From Dysidea avara (taxonomy: Eukaryota > Porifera > Demospongiae > Dictyoceratida > Dysideidae), in NCBI RefSeq assembly GCF_963678975.1, contig NC_089275.1, forward strand, positions 17,434,220 to 17,498,219: a stretch of DNA of 64,000 nt, given 5' to 3'. Positions 46,301 to 58,439 of this stretch are shown piece after piece. The translations under genes and the position numbers were made by a program. The first letter of the stretch is position 1; the number at the start of each line of letters is the position of its first letter. The notes under the pieces are model-generated. The model searched no databases. It was not told where the DNA came from and saw nothing but the letters and a program-made list of their open reading frames with translations.

Positions 46301-47910
46301 AAACTTTTAAACATGAATTTTACTTGTTGAAACCTTACCTGTAAAGTTAAGCACCTGAAAACTAACCTCAAAATGTGTTGCTCTAATTATAAACAGAGTA
46401 ACAGTATTATTGATATTGTATGGTAATGAACGTTAGGACACAGTTTACTAGTGTTGTATGTTCTGTTGCATTATAGACTGTGATCACTGTGCCAATGCCA
46501 CACTGCTAGTGTACTGGCACATACAGTACCACTCAAATTCAACGTTGTCTCACGATAGTGCAAGCTATTGGAAAAACTTGCTAGCTAAAGGGTGTGGCAC
46601 TTGTTTCATTTGTGAGTATTCATCCCAAACAAAAATGGGACGAATACTCTCAAGCTAAACAAGTACCACGCCCTTTAGTTAGCAAGTGTTTTAATCACTT
46701 GCACTCTCGCTAAATGACGTTGCATTTGAGCAGTACTGTATCAGAGCATGTACTCCAGTATGTTTGTATGTACATAGTGTGTAGACATCACCACACCACT
46801 AATGTACTGCCATTTACTTAGTTCCAGTGGCCTCTAGTGTGTACTGTATTTTTCATGATTTAGGATCATATACTTATTGTGCTGGCCTTCACCATCTTGT
46901 TTGATTTCTGATACCAGTTAAACTCCCTTGCCTGTGTATCATTTCTGCCGCCACATACACTGCTCTGAATACTGGCTGTGGTACTGTTTGTACATGCCCT
47001 ATGGGTAGGTTAATTGTCATGGTGTATGTATTTCGTTGTTGTTGTGACCCAGTTCTAGTAAAGACAATAAGTTAATGATGCTGATATAATCTTGAACAGG
47101 AAATAAATGTAAAGACACGAGTAACGAAAAAGCTCATTGTAAATGTAACTTAGCTGCATAACATATTATATAAGTAATAGTATTTGAAATTCCGTAGCCA
47201 TGTCATTTTTGTGTTTTCTGTGTTTGCAGGCTGTTAAAGAATTTACTTCACAAGGACTGAATGTGACTTTCCATGAGGTAGATGTTGTAGACAAGGAACA
47301 GTGTATAGCAGCAGTGAAGAAAGTAGCAGACGCTAACAATGGAATTGTCCACTTGCTAGTAAATGGTGCAGTCTACTTTGGTTGTAAAGCTCTCGATGCA
47401 GAGAAAAAGGATTGGGACAAGACTTTTACTGTCAACGTGGTTGGCTATGCTAACATGGTACAGGCTTGTTATCCATACATGAAAGAGATGAAAGGAGTTG
47501 ATAAGGCTGTGGTGAATATTGCCAGCACTGCAGCTCACCGACCACAGCCAAACCGTTGGACATACTCAGCTAGCAAAGGTGCAATCGTAACAATGACCAA
47601 GTGTATGGCTTTGGATCTATCTATTGATGGAATAAGAGTGAACTCCGTCTGCCCTGCCTGGGTGTGGTCGCCAGAAGTTGCCAAAGCTGCTGGGGAAGGA
47701 GGTAGAGAGAAATGGGAGCCAATCTGGGGGAATTTTCATATGCCAAGAAGATTCTGTGAAATGAGTGAAGTAGCCAGTGCCATTTGCTTCCTACTCAGTC
47801 AAGATGCCTCTTACATCACGGGTACAGATTTGCCAGTTGATGGTGGCTACATGACAATGAGTCCTGAAGGATTCGGGGAGAAGTCTAGTTTTGCTGGTTC
47901 TAACTACTAA
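43314..47910 (+). CDS. Short-chain dehydrogenase/reductase, paralog C, with altered cofactor loop
   Basis: Exons 43314-43493 and 47230-47910, same phase-0 intron position as the paralogs but 3736 bp long; 286 residues. I chose ATG 43314 because it aligns with MSATPEAK of paralogs A and B; the frame upstream has only GTG. The cofactor motif reads TGGASGIC: the last glycine of TGxxxGxG is Cys, followed by LTT instead of LAT. The rest of the site is kept: FDIN after strand two (Asn follows the Asp), NGA for NNAG, catalytic Ser in NIAST, YSASK, and TGTDLPVDGG. The C-terminus is GFGEKSSFAGSNY, shared with D (one difference) and E. The intron carries two family-A repeats, three foldbacks and other inserts. 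Replacing that glycine should hinder pyrophosphate binding, so activity is doubtful. Confidence 0.85.
43880..44663 (+). mobile_element. Dispersed repeat family A, copy 3, ending in a hairpin
   Basis: CAACTACGTAACTGATGCCT, GGCTATGGGCTTGATTTCTT, GACATCGCTTCATCCTGACA, TCCTTTGTGTTCCAG and GAATAGGGATCAGA lines match the other copies. At 44037-44070 ACCCATCATGGAGG pairs with CCTCCATGATGGGT. At 44471-44663 GGAAGGTTGCCTATATACCT pairs with the TGTAGACAACCTTCC arm. Located in the intron of SDR C. Confidence 0.65.
45085..45478. mobile_element. 394 bp foldback with perfect 9 bp target duplication
   Basis: TAGTCTCGCGTAGCCAGACC at the left pairs with GTCTGGCTACGCGGGACTA at the right, and the arms continue inward (ACATAGTATAGCATC, GGGCTA, GCGCAGCTTCC) almost to the centre. 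CCTTCGTAA occurs at 45076-45084 and 45479-45487. A 9 bp duplication is typical of MULE-type transposition, so the MULE machinery may have moved it (inference). Confidence 0.85.
45871..46156. repeat. 286 bp hairpin within family A copy 4
   Basis: GTACACAGAAAAATTTGGAA pairs with TTCCAAATTTTTCTGTGTAC, and the arms continue through AACTAGAGTAGGGACTATAG and TACTGAAACAAGCTGGAGTA for about 125 bp each. Confidence 0.85.
46510..46755. mobile_element. Foldback element, arms about 120 bp
   Basis: The arms meet at TCCCAAACAAAAATGGGA. Paired blocks: GAGTATTCATCCC/GGGACGAATACTC, ACTTGCTAGCTAAAGGGTGT/CGCCCTTTAGTTAGCAAGT, ATAGTGCAAG/CTTGCACTCT and CTCAAATTCAACG/CGTTGCATTTGAG. The arms are diverged, so this is older than the 45085 element. 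Target duplication not resolved. Confidence 0.7.
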
Positions 47911-48556
47911 TTGGAATTTTTTAACTTAGCCTGCCATAACTATTAGTAACTTTTTTGTATTGTTTGCTAACACTTATAATGTTACTACTATACAGTAGAT
48001 GACCAGAGTCTAAATGCATGGTAGTAGTACCTATTGTTAATAGTTCAGCACTTCTAGTTAAGGCAGCAACAATATCAAACTGCATGAAGCTTGTACAACT
48101 CTGACGCATTGATTATGGAGTTGAAGGAATTTATAAGCATCCATACATGTTGGAAAAGTGCAGGTACATAATTATGATCTGATTCTTTAATTAACAACCC
48201 CTACAAATCAAGGTCAGGATACTCTCAGAGGCTAACACTGGTTATTTGTTGAAAATTATTTTCCAATAACACCATGCTAAATACAAAATTCTTAATGTTT
48301 CATGTACAACTATGTGACGATTCTCCAAAAATTTTTGGTTGCATTTTTCCTTTTGTGGTCCACCATTCTACTACATCTATTGGTTTAACAGGGTTACAAC
48401 ATCTGGGGGCTGTGCTTTCAAAGTTACTTGATCAAGCTCCACATGTTTTCTAAAATTATAGCTTTAGAGCCAAACAAAATTATGACCATGCACTGCATGA
48501 ATACATCCCATCTACTTTGATGTTGTGTATAGGTGTATCAAGTTCATGATTATATA

Positions 48557-48775
48557 TGTGACTGGATCTACGAAAAGGGATCTTATAGCCTTTCTAAGTT
48601 TGACGAGTCATAACTCTTTAACCTATTCTCTTAAAATTACATCCAGGAATGGTGCTATGTTAGGAGTGTAAAGTGACCAAATTTCATGCTAGTACCGTAC
48701 TCACAAATCAAAATGGATTGCCAAGTACATGCAATTGAAAAGGCTATAAGACCCATTTTTGCAGATCCGGTTACA
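48557..48775. mobile_element. TGTGACTGG MITE
   Basis: TGTGACTGGATCTACGAAAA and ATCTTATAGCC at the left pair with GGCTATAAGA and TTTTGCAGATCCGGTTACA at the right; TATA flanks. Same family as 40845-41093. Confidence 0.75.
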
Positions 48776-49478
48776 TATACTGTAAATGTTGCAAGTACAC
48801 CATTGTCTAACTTACTAATAAAAGAGATACTTTACAATAACATACCACCAACATTAACCATAAGTAGTCGCCCTTCCCTTAGTGAAACTAAATAACGAAA
48901 ACTAACAAATTCAGTAAATACTGTTGGTCACATGCAGCTTCATTTTTAGTGTTATTAGCATCAGTTTAGAATAATAGAATACAGCTTCTGGCGGTTTCAC
49001 TCCTAGACCCCTTGAAGCTCAACATTGAACTTAAGCCATGTGCATTTAGATTTAAAATGTAAAAAATAAAGTTTAATTTAACATTTTATTAAGAACTACA
49101 ATTGGTTGTCTGCATAATCAGGTCTGTCATGACTTTCTGCAACTTTTCAAATGAACCATGTTCTGTACACTTCAGGTTGTGAGATCACAGCTTGTTATTT
49201 CATAACATAAATTATCTTTATACAACATGATCATGCTGTGCTTCTGTTCTTTGTTACAAATGCACTGCAGTTGGTTCAATACACTGTATGTTGTCATGTG
49301 TACTTTAAACAATCTGGCATGCCTAAAACATTTAGTTCCAACAATTGTCACAGAGCTAGCTGGCTTGTCATTTCAAACTAGTTAAACATATCAAAGTCAC
49401 AGAAACATTATTACAAGTATGTACATGTACATGTTAAAAGTAAAATACAAATGCACAAAACTACAGCGTAGCTATCAC

Positions 49479-52256
49479 TCAGTAGTTAGATCCTGCAAAA
49501 TTGGACTTCTCCCCAAATCCTTCAGGACTCATAGACAGGTAGCCACCATCAACTGGCAAATCTGTACCCGTGATGAAAGAGGCATCTTGACTGAGTAGGA
49601 AGCAAATGGCACTGGCTACTTCACTTGTCTCACAGAATCTTCTCAGCATATGAAAATTCCCCCAAATTGGCTCCCATTTCTCTCTACCTCCTTCCCCAGC
49701 AGCTTTGGCTACTTCTGGTGTCCATGTCCAGCCAGGGCTGATGGAATTCACTCTTATTCCATTAACAGACAGATCCAAAGCCATACATTTAGTCATTGTC
49801 AGGATGGCACCTTTACTAGCAGAATACGTCCAGTGTTCTGGCTGCACTCGATGGCCTGAGACACTAGCAATATTCACCACTGACTTATCAACTCCTTTCA
49901 TCTCTTTCATGTATGAATAACAAGCCTGTACCATGTTAGCAAAACCAACTACGTTGACACTAAATGTTTTGTGCCAGTCTTCTTTCTTTGCTGTAAGTCC
50001 TTTAGAGCCAAAGTATGCAGCACAGTTGACCAGGAAGTGTACAAAGCCATTGTTAACATCTGCTACCTTCTTCACTGCTGCAACACACTTCTCCTTGTCT
50101 GAAATGTCCACCTCATAGAAAGTGACCTGAAATCCCTGTGAGGTTAAGTCTTTAGCAATCTACAAAAGTAAGTAGAAGTATATAACGGAATCCCAAGTAT
50201 TCAAATACTGTAGAGTCTGATTATTAGCCACAAACGTTTAATAAAAACTTATTAGCAAAATTTTATTATTAACATATAACTATTTGCTAAGCAATAAGAA
50301 ACTTGATCGTGAGTGTCAGTGAGTATTCGTGGACATGGATTCTTTTGAGTGGTGTAACCATGGAGTCTAGTTCCAGGACCTGTGGAAATCTATCATGTGA
50401 AACAAGACAGTCTTCTGCATGAAGCATGCAGAATACTGTATATTACTTGGTAATTAAGCATACTGAAATCCACATTAGTATTGGCCATGTACCACATGAA
50501 ATTTTGAGCTTTGTAAAGTTAACAGGTCTCTAGAATTTCTTCTCCTGTATAGATGCACATTGCGTTGGAGCTTTGTGTTCATCCACATGTGCTTATCAAC
50601 CATGATTAAATACAAGAAGCGAGTATGCACTTAAATATTATGTGATTAATATATGCATGCACTTAGAAACCAGATTCTACGGTACCAATTTTTACACTGA
50701 ATACCAGATGATTGTTCTGTTAGAGTGTTTTATTACAGTATTTCAATTAAAAGGTATTATGTGGTGTAAGGTCGTTTTGCACATATGTATAGTTACACAC
50801 TTCTCGGTTAGCTATCTGAACAACAGGTGTTTATATAACTGATGAGGTTTCATTGTAAACCCTTTTACAATTGAGTATATTCTGTATCAACAACATTTTA
50901 GATGAAAATGATGGATGGGTAAAAATCTGTAATATTAGCAGGTGCTTTTGGCATTCAATGGCAGAACATTATTCATTCTTCATATTTCAAGGGAATGAAG
51001 GGATAGGAAACCTCCAGCAGTAATGCATTACCAATCAGACAGCACTGTAACTCTTGCCACATGCTATAACAGCAGAGCATTACCAGAAAGTTCTGTTCAA
51101 ATAATACAATATAATTATTATACAGGTACTGTATCACAAATTGCCATGTGCTAACATTGTGCACTAGTTCAAAAATGTGCATCACTGATGCTCTGTATGA
51201 TGAGGCACAGTCACGTTCAAACTCCTGCATGTAGACAACACCAGTACATCTGCTATTTAATAAAACTGCATGCACATATTCATGCGCATACATTCATGTG
51301 AATTATTAAGAACTTAATAAACCACAACATGCAGCTACAGCACCCAACACAATAACACAGAATATTATTACCTAAAAAATCACCTTAGAGACCTAAAATC
51401 ATAAGAAAATTCCAAACTTGATGTAGGGTGCAAGCGGGCGAGTTGTTACCATTATCCATAGTACTTGCCACAATATAGCCAGCTGGACTTATTTTCATAC
51501 CTCTATACTCTCTAGGGCTTGATACCTGTACTCTCTGCATAACAGACAATTTGCTAACTTAGTTAACTCAACATAGCTAGTTTGGCAACTATCCCCTTCC
51601 TTTGTCACGTGATCAGCTCCACTCGAGGATCAACTTCTTACTTTGCACTAATCTTTCTCACTTTCTTTGCTACAATGCACAGTGTATAGCTACTGTATGA
51701 GTGTGGCAATCTTGTAAACTGAACTGCACATCCTCAATAATTACACATGCATTGGTTAATCAGATGAAATAATGGGAAAATATGCATGGCAGTAAAAATA
51801 CATGCAGACGCTGATGAAAAATAGGAAATCACTAAATAATGGTCTAAGCTAAAAGGCATTCTATAATGATGGTATATATAGTGAGTCCGAGCATAGATAA
51901 TATTATATTATCTATGGTCTGAGTACAGTATATATAGCTGTTATGTGGTAGGACTACAGTCCCACAGTTTTATTATTAATAAGGCTTTACAGCACAAGTG
52001 CTGAAAATCTGTAGGATACCTGGTCCTACAGCCTGTTTATAAGTTAGCTACACTATACTATAATCCATCAACTTACTTTCTCTCCAGCTGACTGGTTGAT
52101 ATCAAAGATGTTAACGTTGGCTCCTTCCTGTGCCAGTCGTTCTACAGTTGCTTGACCAATCCCTGAAGCTCCTCCAGTAACTATGGCCACCTTGCCATCA
52201 AACCTCTGCGTAGTTTGGTCTGTCCGTTTCCTCTTTGATTCAGGACTTGCAGACAT
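49479..52256 (-). CDS. Short-chain dehydrogenase/reductase, paralog D
   Basis: Exon 1 is 52256-52077 with a consensus donor GTAAGT, exon 2 is 50159-49479; the phase-0 intron is 1917 bp; 286 residues. I chose ATG 52256 (MSASPESKRKR) by alignment with the paralogs, although the frame is open for 36 more codons upstream. TGGASGIGQAT, IFDIN, NCAA, SVNVVG, NIASVS with catalytic Ser, YSASK, SPGWTWTPE and TGTDLPVDGG are all present, so it looks functional as an NAD(P)-dependent oxidoreductase of unknown substrate. C-terminus GFGEKSNFAGSNY. Closest to E: both have DLTSQGFQVTFY at the start of exon 2, and their introns share sequence beyond the splice site. Confidence 0.9.
51967..52040 (-). mobile_element. 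LINE-like 3' end fragment in intron of SDR D
   Basis: TTTTATTATTAATAAGGCTT, ACAGCACAAGTGCTG and AGGATACCTGGTCCTACAGC match 26455-26545. On the minus strand it ends in an AT-rich tail, so it lies in the same sense as the host gene, just 3' of the exon 1 donor. Confidence 0.55.
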
Positions 52257-52782
52257 TATCTTATAGTCACGTGATGTACTACTGCTAACCGAACTACACT
52301 GAACACACTGCAGCAAAGAACTTCGAAACGTTTTGTCACGTACCAGCTGTAAAATGCAGCTCAATCAAAAGGTTCTGTCACGTAAGGGGCGTGGCTCTGT
52401 TAGGGTGTGCCTATTTTACGGACCAGAAATCCCGCTTTTATTTTCATGGGAGATTCCGCGGTTACGGACCGGACTACTGGCCGGAAATAGCATGGTACAT
52501 TGGCCGGAACGGGGTTTTGGAGCATTTAAGATCAAAGTATACTCGCATTTAAGCTTGCATTTGAGTGCTTTAATACTGTTACAGTTACTGCGTGAGCTAC
52601 CAGTAACGTCGTGCACAGTGAGCATGCATAGTGTAGCTAAGATAAGCCTGATAAGGCATCTCAGTCTAACTGCACTACTGAGATAGCTAGTCAGTTCTGA
52701 AATCTGGGGAGCAAGCCATGTCTGTATATGCTTCAATAACCATATGTTACTTACGAGGTTACTTTATAATGTTACAATTTAT

Positions 52783-53530
52783 AGGAGAGATTGGTGTATG
52801 GCCTCCCTGAGAAACAGCTATCCTTCTTACCAAGAGTTAATAATAGAGGGTTAACTCTTGTTCTTACTACATGTTGGTTGTGACACTCTACCAACTCCTG
52901 CTAGCTAGGTGGAACATCATTACTAGCCCTAAATGTGCCCTTTGTCAAGCTCCCCAGCCCACAACAAACCATAATCTTGACTGGATGTCCTCGTCAGTGT
53001 TGCTCTTGATCAAGGCAGGTATACCTGGAGACATGATTCAGTCATACAGGTTCTTGTTCACAGACTCCAACAGCACTTACCTGACAATTATAATTAAAAC
53101 TCTATGCTGATCTTCCATATCTTGCTGGTGTCTGCCCTCCTAGCACCATTCCAACTAATCTTTCCTTCACCATTAGCAGACCTGACTTGGTGTTGGTTTC
53201 TGATAACTCCGTCATCTGTTTGTTCGAACTATTTATCTCCACCAATACCCATACAGCAACATCTTTTAGCTGCTAGAGCTCGGAAGGAAGATCGGTATGG
53301 CTGTTTACAATATGACCTTCAGCTTACCTGTCAATCTCATTTCCATCAAGACTGGTTGTTTAGGCCACTTTATGCCAGACACAATTGTCCAAGTGGCCAA
53401 TGCTTGTGAAATGACGAAGAAGACCATAAGATTCCTATTTGAGCAGGCTGCTCGCATTGCTGTCTCCTGCTCATACAGGATTTTTAATTCTAGAGCCTCC
53501 CCAGACTGGGATCTATCAGTTTGCCTAAAC
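52783..53530 (+). pseudogene. C-terminal relic of an R2-like non-LTR retrotransposon
   Basis: Peptides of one ancestral frame appear in shifting frames: RDWCMASLRNSYPSYQ, CALCQAPQPTTNH (zinc knuckle with the final Cys lost), ALDQGRYTWRHDSVIQVLVH, then QQHLLAARARKEDRYG, KTGCLGHFMPD and KKTIRFLFEQAARIAVSCSY. I recognise the CCHC and restriction-like endonuclease end of R2-type polyproteins abundant in sponges (recall). Stops and at least three frame changes make it dead. The reverse-transcriptase part is not present upstream, which fits 5' truncation. Confidence 0.75.
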
Positions 53531-53689
53531 TGTACTTTTCTGCATGCCATAAAGATTATTTTTGTATTGTAATTTAATAGTGTAAGTCTTGCCAGGGCTC
53601 CTGTACTGTCCAACCAGTGCATGGTACCCCTGTAATTATGTCAGTTGTATATTGTCTCAACAAATAAGACGTCTCTCTCTCTTATATTA

Positions 53690-54960
53690 ATGGCATGCAT
53701 ATGACAAATTAATATTAGTGGAGAAGAGTGTCAGTCTAGCTAAATATTTAACTATACAAATTTCTGATACAACTTCACCTTTGACCTCTCTAGCCTTTAA
53801 ACTGATGATATAGAACACTAATACGATTGGTGTTGATAGTGTAAACTTTTTGTTCTTAGAGAAACCTATACTGCTATAATAGCTATACTGCAGTTGGTAT
53901 GTACTCTCCTCTCTACAAATAGCTACTATAACCCACCCTTTCATTATTTCAAATGCATGCATTAAACAATTAAAGATTATGCTATACCCAAACATGTTTG
54001 CAAGCTCACTGATATTGTATACGTGTTTGTGCTTCTCTCTTGTCCTTGACAGTTACTAGCTACATGTTCTACACACTCAATGTTGGGTTTTAAATGTCAT
54101 CAGAAACAGGGTTTCACCAAGACACAAGACAAGTAAATTATAAACATAACCATGCATGCATAATATGCAACAGTCATTATATCAACTTATGATATACATG
54201 TTAATAAACATTAAGATTCTTTGTAATAAACAAGAAGTATTGTATATGCACAAATAAATTATGCATACTATGCGATCAGAATATGTATGTCATCCAGATG
54301 GTTGACGTCACTGCCCGTGTAATTACTGACATTCAGCCAGTAATGTCTGTCATAGTTTAGTACCTGGATAGACAATTACTGACTGCTGAATAGTTTCATA
54401 AGTCTGGAAGCGATGAGTCAAACCGAAGACTGGCATCCATAACACAACAACTATACAATTTGTTGGTGCTCCTGTTGTGATCACAGCTTCATCACTGGCA
54501 GAAAAGTCTTTTGTCCATCATATTTTGTCATGAGTCGGGTTTCACATGAACACTTGAAGTGTCACAATAGAAATGGCTGCCTTGCATGGGAAGCAAAAGT
54601 ATAATGATTTCACTGCATGTATAGAGTACACTGACTGACATCCATAATATAATATAACTATATGATTTGATGGTGCTTTTGTTGTGATCACAGTGTTATG
54701 CTCAAAAATGCTGACTCTTCAAATATAGGTCTGCTTGTTTTGTCTTTGTGCTTTAATCGTACAACTGAGTACACTTTTTATATCAAATCTCTCTTTTCCC
54801 GCTGAGCCTATGCAGACATAACAGAGAAACTGCCATAATGAATAACCATAAAGGACACAAGCTAAAATAATGTATAGGGGTATAGCCAGAAGATGAGGTA
54901 AATCTTAAAGCGACTGCTCACTGACCGACAGCTAGAGTATCTGAATCTTTTTCAGCACTA
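53690..54960. other. Intergenic stretch with a diverged direct repeat
   Basis: No gene seen. A segment of about 60 bp with TGGCATCCATAAC and TTGTTGTGATCACAG occurs near 54430-54490 and again near 54635-54695. Confidence 0.45.
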
Positions 54961-54989
54961 TATTCTTAATGATTCAGGTTACTAAACTG

Positions 54990-55380
54990 TTAAACTGATC
55001 AGAATTAACATCGTTGCAGCCAGTTCTTGGTTTGATATTACAACTTTCTACCCAGGCTTTTGAACCCTTTTTTACAGCTTTAATATTGGGATTAGCTGTT
55101 TTTGCATGGATTTCATTTCTTTTTGTATTTCTATAGACTGGCTTTATACAGCTTGTTTTATCCACTTTCTTCTTATCTACAGGCACAATGATGATTATGT
55201 AAGATAGAATTTGAAGTTACAATAGTATTGTATTGTAGTTGATCATGTGTTGTTGTATTATTAAAACTGATAGAAATAAACATCATTGCAGCCATTTCTT
55301 GGCTTGATTTCACAACTTTTTTCACCCAGGCTTTGAAGGCCACATTGTTATTTTACAGCTTAGCTATTTTTACATGGATT
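54990..55380. repeat. Two tandem copies, about 270 bp apart
   Basis: GATCAGAATTAACATCGTTGCAGCCAG... near 54997 and GATAGAAATAAACATCATTG near 55270 begin similar stretches of about 110 bp, both with CTTGGTTTGAT/CTTGGCTTGAT and CACCCAGGCTTT-like lines. They lie just downstream of the GPCR pseudogene and may stem from its 3' region. Confidence 0.5.
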
Positions 55381-55384
55381 ATTG

Positions 55385-56517
55385 TTAGCAATAAGATACA
55401 TGTACCAAATGTACGTAGTAATAGTGTGAGCATACACTTGTCTTACAGTTTGTGCAAGTCACATTCATGCAATTCATCATGGCTGTGGAGCAACTGAGTT
55501 GGCTTTTGCTAATCTTCAAACATTTCTTTAGGCAACTCATCATCAGTTTACAAACTTGTTTAAAGTACAGCCCATATACCAGTGGATGGAAGGATCGTAC
55601 CACATAGGTAATGTTCCTGGTGATGACTAACTCATTGACATAGTGATACACCTGAGAGTCAATCAGAACTCTTCCAAGAATGTACAGCAGTTGAAAAGTA
55701 AGTTAGTAGACACACTGCCCAGAACAACTATATGAGTAGTGTGATGATTGGCTTCTTGTGTTGCATGATGGTACGTCTCTTCTTCTTTAAAGCTGTAATC
55801 CTTTCAGGCTGGTTGCTGATGGTGGTTCTGGCTAATCTGGTTTCCTTCTCGATTTGCTTGTGAACTTTGTACGTTTTGATAGCCAAGTAGGCATTTAGGA
55901 TAATTGTGAAAACTGGTGCTACAACAAATGGTATTATGTAATGCTTCAACAAGAGCAGCTCCTTCTACAAAACAAATGCCATACTTTGCAATTTTATAAT
56001 AGCCAAGGATTATTGCCAATGTGGTAAGTATGAGAGCTAACAACCAGGCACCAGTAATGACAGCAGACACCACACAAGGTGTCATCATTCTTCTGTACTT
56101 GAAAGGAGAAGTTATTGCTACCATCTTGTCAGCTGCTACTATCACCAATGGCCATATGTTGTTGACAAGGAATGGGATATAATAAAACTTGAAAGTGATG
56201 CAATCAAAGATTACTCCACTCCCAACTGAAAACTGATCATCATGGTGCTAGCAATCAGACATCCTGTTAGAGTAGCAATCATACCAGACACCAGCAGGTT
56301 GGCCACAAAATATATATTATGAGGCTTGTGTAAACTTTGTGTTGTTTTGACAGTGTAGACTACCCAGCCAGACAATAGTAAGATGACTGTTGTACCAATC
56401 AGCTCGAACACACCAAGGATAGGTCCAATTCTACTACATTGATTTCTTGGTTGGTTTCTGACCCATCCATTCCGCCCATCTCTCTTGTAAAATACCACTA
56501 ACTGAAGGAATAACTCA
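55385..56517 (-). pseudogene. Rhodopsin-like 7TM receptor (GPCR) pseudogene
   Basis: Seven-helix order is visible but split over frames. Frame one (from 56517): a TM1 segment LIGTTVILLLSGWVVYTV and TM2 with NIYFVANLLVSGMI. One-base shift near 56212. Then TM3 end VIVAADKMVAITSPFKYRRM (DKM in place of DRY) and TM4 SAVITGAWLLALILTTLAII. Shift near 55965. Then TM5 HYIIPFVVAPVFTIILNAYL, a basic third loop with KKKRR, and TM6 ITLLI interrupted by TAG before LFWAVCLLTYF. Shift again, then TM7 SFHPLVYGLYFKQV (HPxxY for NPxxY). Two shifts, a nonsense codon and a third shift make it nonfunctional, unless the assembly is faulty. Ligand class cannot be told. The 5' end is cut by a MITE. Confidence 0.75.
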
Positions 56518-56918
56518 CTAGGCACCAGCCTATTATGCTTTTAATTTTACCTATTATGCTATGCTGCAGTGCTCAAAATTTTTGCCTATTATGCTCATAA
56601 TTATGCTCAAACTTTTCTGAAGTTACTGTTACTTTCCAATGAATAATGGTCAACTTTTGCTTATGAACAACTGGTTAAATGTAAAAGTTAATGCTCGTTG
56701 TGCATTAAGAATTTGGCTGCATTGTAAACTATAATAATAGCAGTGTCAAATATGCTCCACTGCAGCATCAACTGCTAATTCTGTCCACCTTTTTCAGTGG
56801 CATGCACTTTTGCTTACAGTATGACATAATTATTTTGCCTTTATGCTGGCATTATGCTTGATGCTTTCAGGCACCTATTATGCTCAAAATTATGCCAGCA
56901 TAATAGGCTGGTGCCTAG
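56518..56918. mobile_element. 401 bp MITE next to the GPCR pseudogene start
   Basis: CTAGGCACCAGCCTATTATG at the left pairs with CATAATAGGCTGGTGCCTAG at the right. The interior repeats CCTATTATGCTCA/TGAGCATAATAGG phrases. The first residues of the remaining receptor frame come from its end, so it landed in or just before the receptor's 5' coding part. No clear target duplication. Confidence 0.8.
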
Positions 56919-57575
56919 TTACAGGTGTAGATTACTTCCCTTGTTTCATACTACGATCCCTACTTGTACATAAAATTTCCGATATGCCTTTTTACTTTTT
57001 ACTCAGATTTTTCAAATTACATCTCGCAGTGTCTATATATACTTATGTACCATGGTATCCAACTGTATGGAAGTAGGAAACGTTACATTATGCAAAATAT
57101 ACTTATTGAGGTGAATACTATTGTTTGTGACCCTACATACACAACTTATAGTTTTAATCACACTCCCATGCAACTGTAACACAAGAGGCATTTAGTATAG
57201 ACTGTTAACTCCATAGTTGATCACGAATTATTTAAGACTCCTTCCATACCATGCTACTTAATCCAGAATCCAGATGTTTGTTAAAGAATGCAAGAAATTG
57301 ATTGCAAAACTTGAGTATGTAGTTTGTTGTGTGATGACACCTCTATATACATGGGCCTTTAACATATTACTGTTGTTTTCTGATCTACATGGTAGCTAGG
57401 TTGTTTCAATTTGGAAGAATAACTGTATCTATTTATAAAGAGATGAGCACTAAGTGCATGGGGTTTCTTTTCTATCCAATGCGATGTTGTACCATTCCAT
57501 TCCAGTCCACCATCCCATCCAGATGCCTGCAAATACGTAAGCGTAATAATTATGTGTTTGTCTCAACAGGATAAC
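56919..57575. other. Intergenic stretch without recognised gene
   Basis: Probably the former 5' region of the receptor gene beyond the MITE. Open frames on the plus strand are AT-rich and without family signature. Confidence 0.35.
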
Positions 57576-58138
57576 CAGTGTTTATTGTAGGGTTTCTCCT
57601 TTGGGGGAGGGGAGAGGAGATCAAGAATTTAGGGGTGGATGGATGTCTCATGAGCCTCAGGAAATTATTTTGAAATTATACACTTTGAGATTGGATCTGA
57701 CAGCATTGTTGTTAGTGGTAGCGTGAACCATCTTTTATAAAATAATATTTTCTGAGATTGAAATTGAAGGGTGTAGTACACATCACTTTTAGCACGCTAA
57801 CCCAAGAATTAAAAAACATATATGTATTCTCTAAAGTTGAACTTGAGGGCATTTGTGATTTCTGTGAATCTTTTCTTGAAGGAAAGAATAACCTATGCTA
57901 GAGAGGTTACTAGAAATTGAATAGGAGCATTTGATGACTTGTATAGGAAATTAGGAATTTGAGACTGAATCTGGGAGCATTTTATGTTATATGGTTTAAA
58001 AGCAAGTTTAACTTGACACCATTTTAATCTATTGTATAATATAATATAGTACAGCATGGGTATCACTCACAATTTTAATGGGGGGGGATCTGAGATTTTA
58101 GGGAGAACTCCCCCCCAACAGCCCTAGAATAAACACTG
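57576..58138. mobile_element. CAGTG-ended inverted-repeat element
   Basis: CAGTGTTTATTGTAGGG at the left pairs with CCCTAGAATAAACACTG at the right, with a G-rich block inside one end and a C-rich block inside the other. The interior has repeated GGAGCATTT / TTTGAGACTGAATCTGGGAG phrases. The termini are hAT-like; the target duplication is not convincing. Confidence 0.6.
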
Positions 58139-58317
58139 CATAAAACCATGCACCTCCATGAAGTGCACTGTTTTTTTGTACACCTGGTGTTATAAGCATA
58201 TTAAAAGAAACTACAAAAGTGTTGTGACCTGTACATTTCCATGAAATGTATTGGTGTTGACCATTTTTAATTTATGCTTGTATGTGCTCATATACAAGCA
58301 TGAGTTAGTTATTGGGC

Positions 58318-58334
58318 TACTACAACTACTACTG

Positions 58335-58388
<54 letters not shown>
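58318..58388. repeat. CTA trinucleotide microsatellite
   Basis: More than twenty ACT/CTA units with one early interruption (CAA) and one GCT. The poly-Leu frame it creates is not a gene. Confidence 0.95.
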
Positions 58389-58439
58389 ATTGATCAGTTA
58401 CCTGCTTATAAGGATACAAGCCTCAACCACTTAACGTAG

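Noticed and set aside
58251-58439. Poly-Leu open frame
   Set aside because: Product of the CTA microsatellite.
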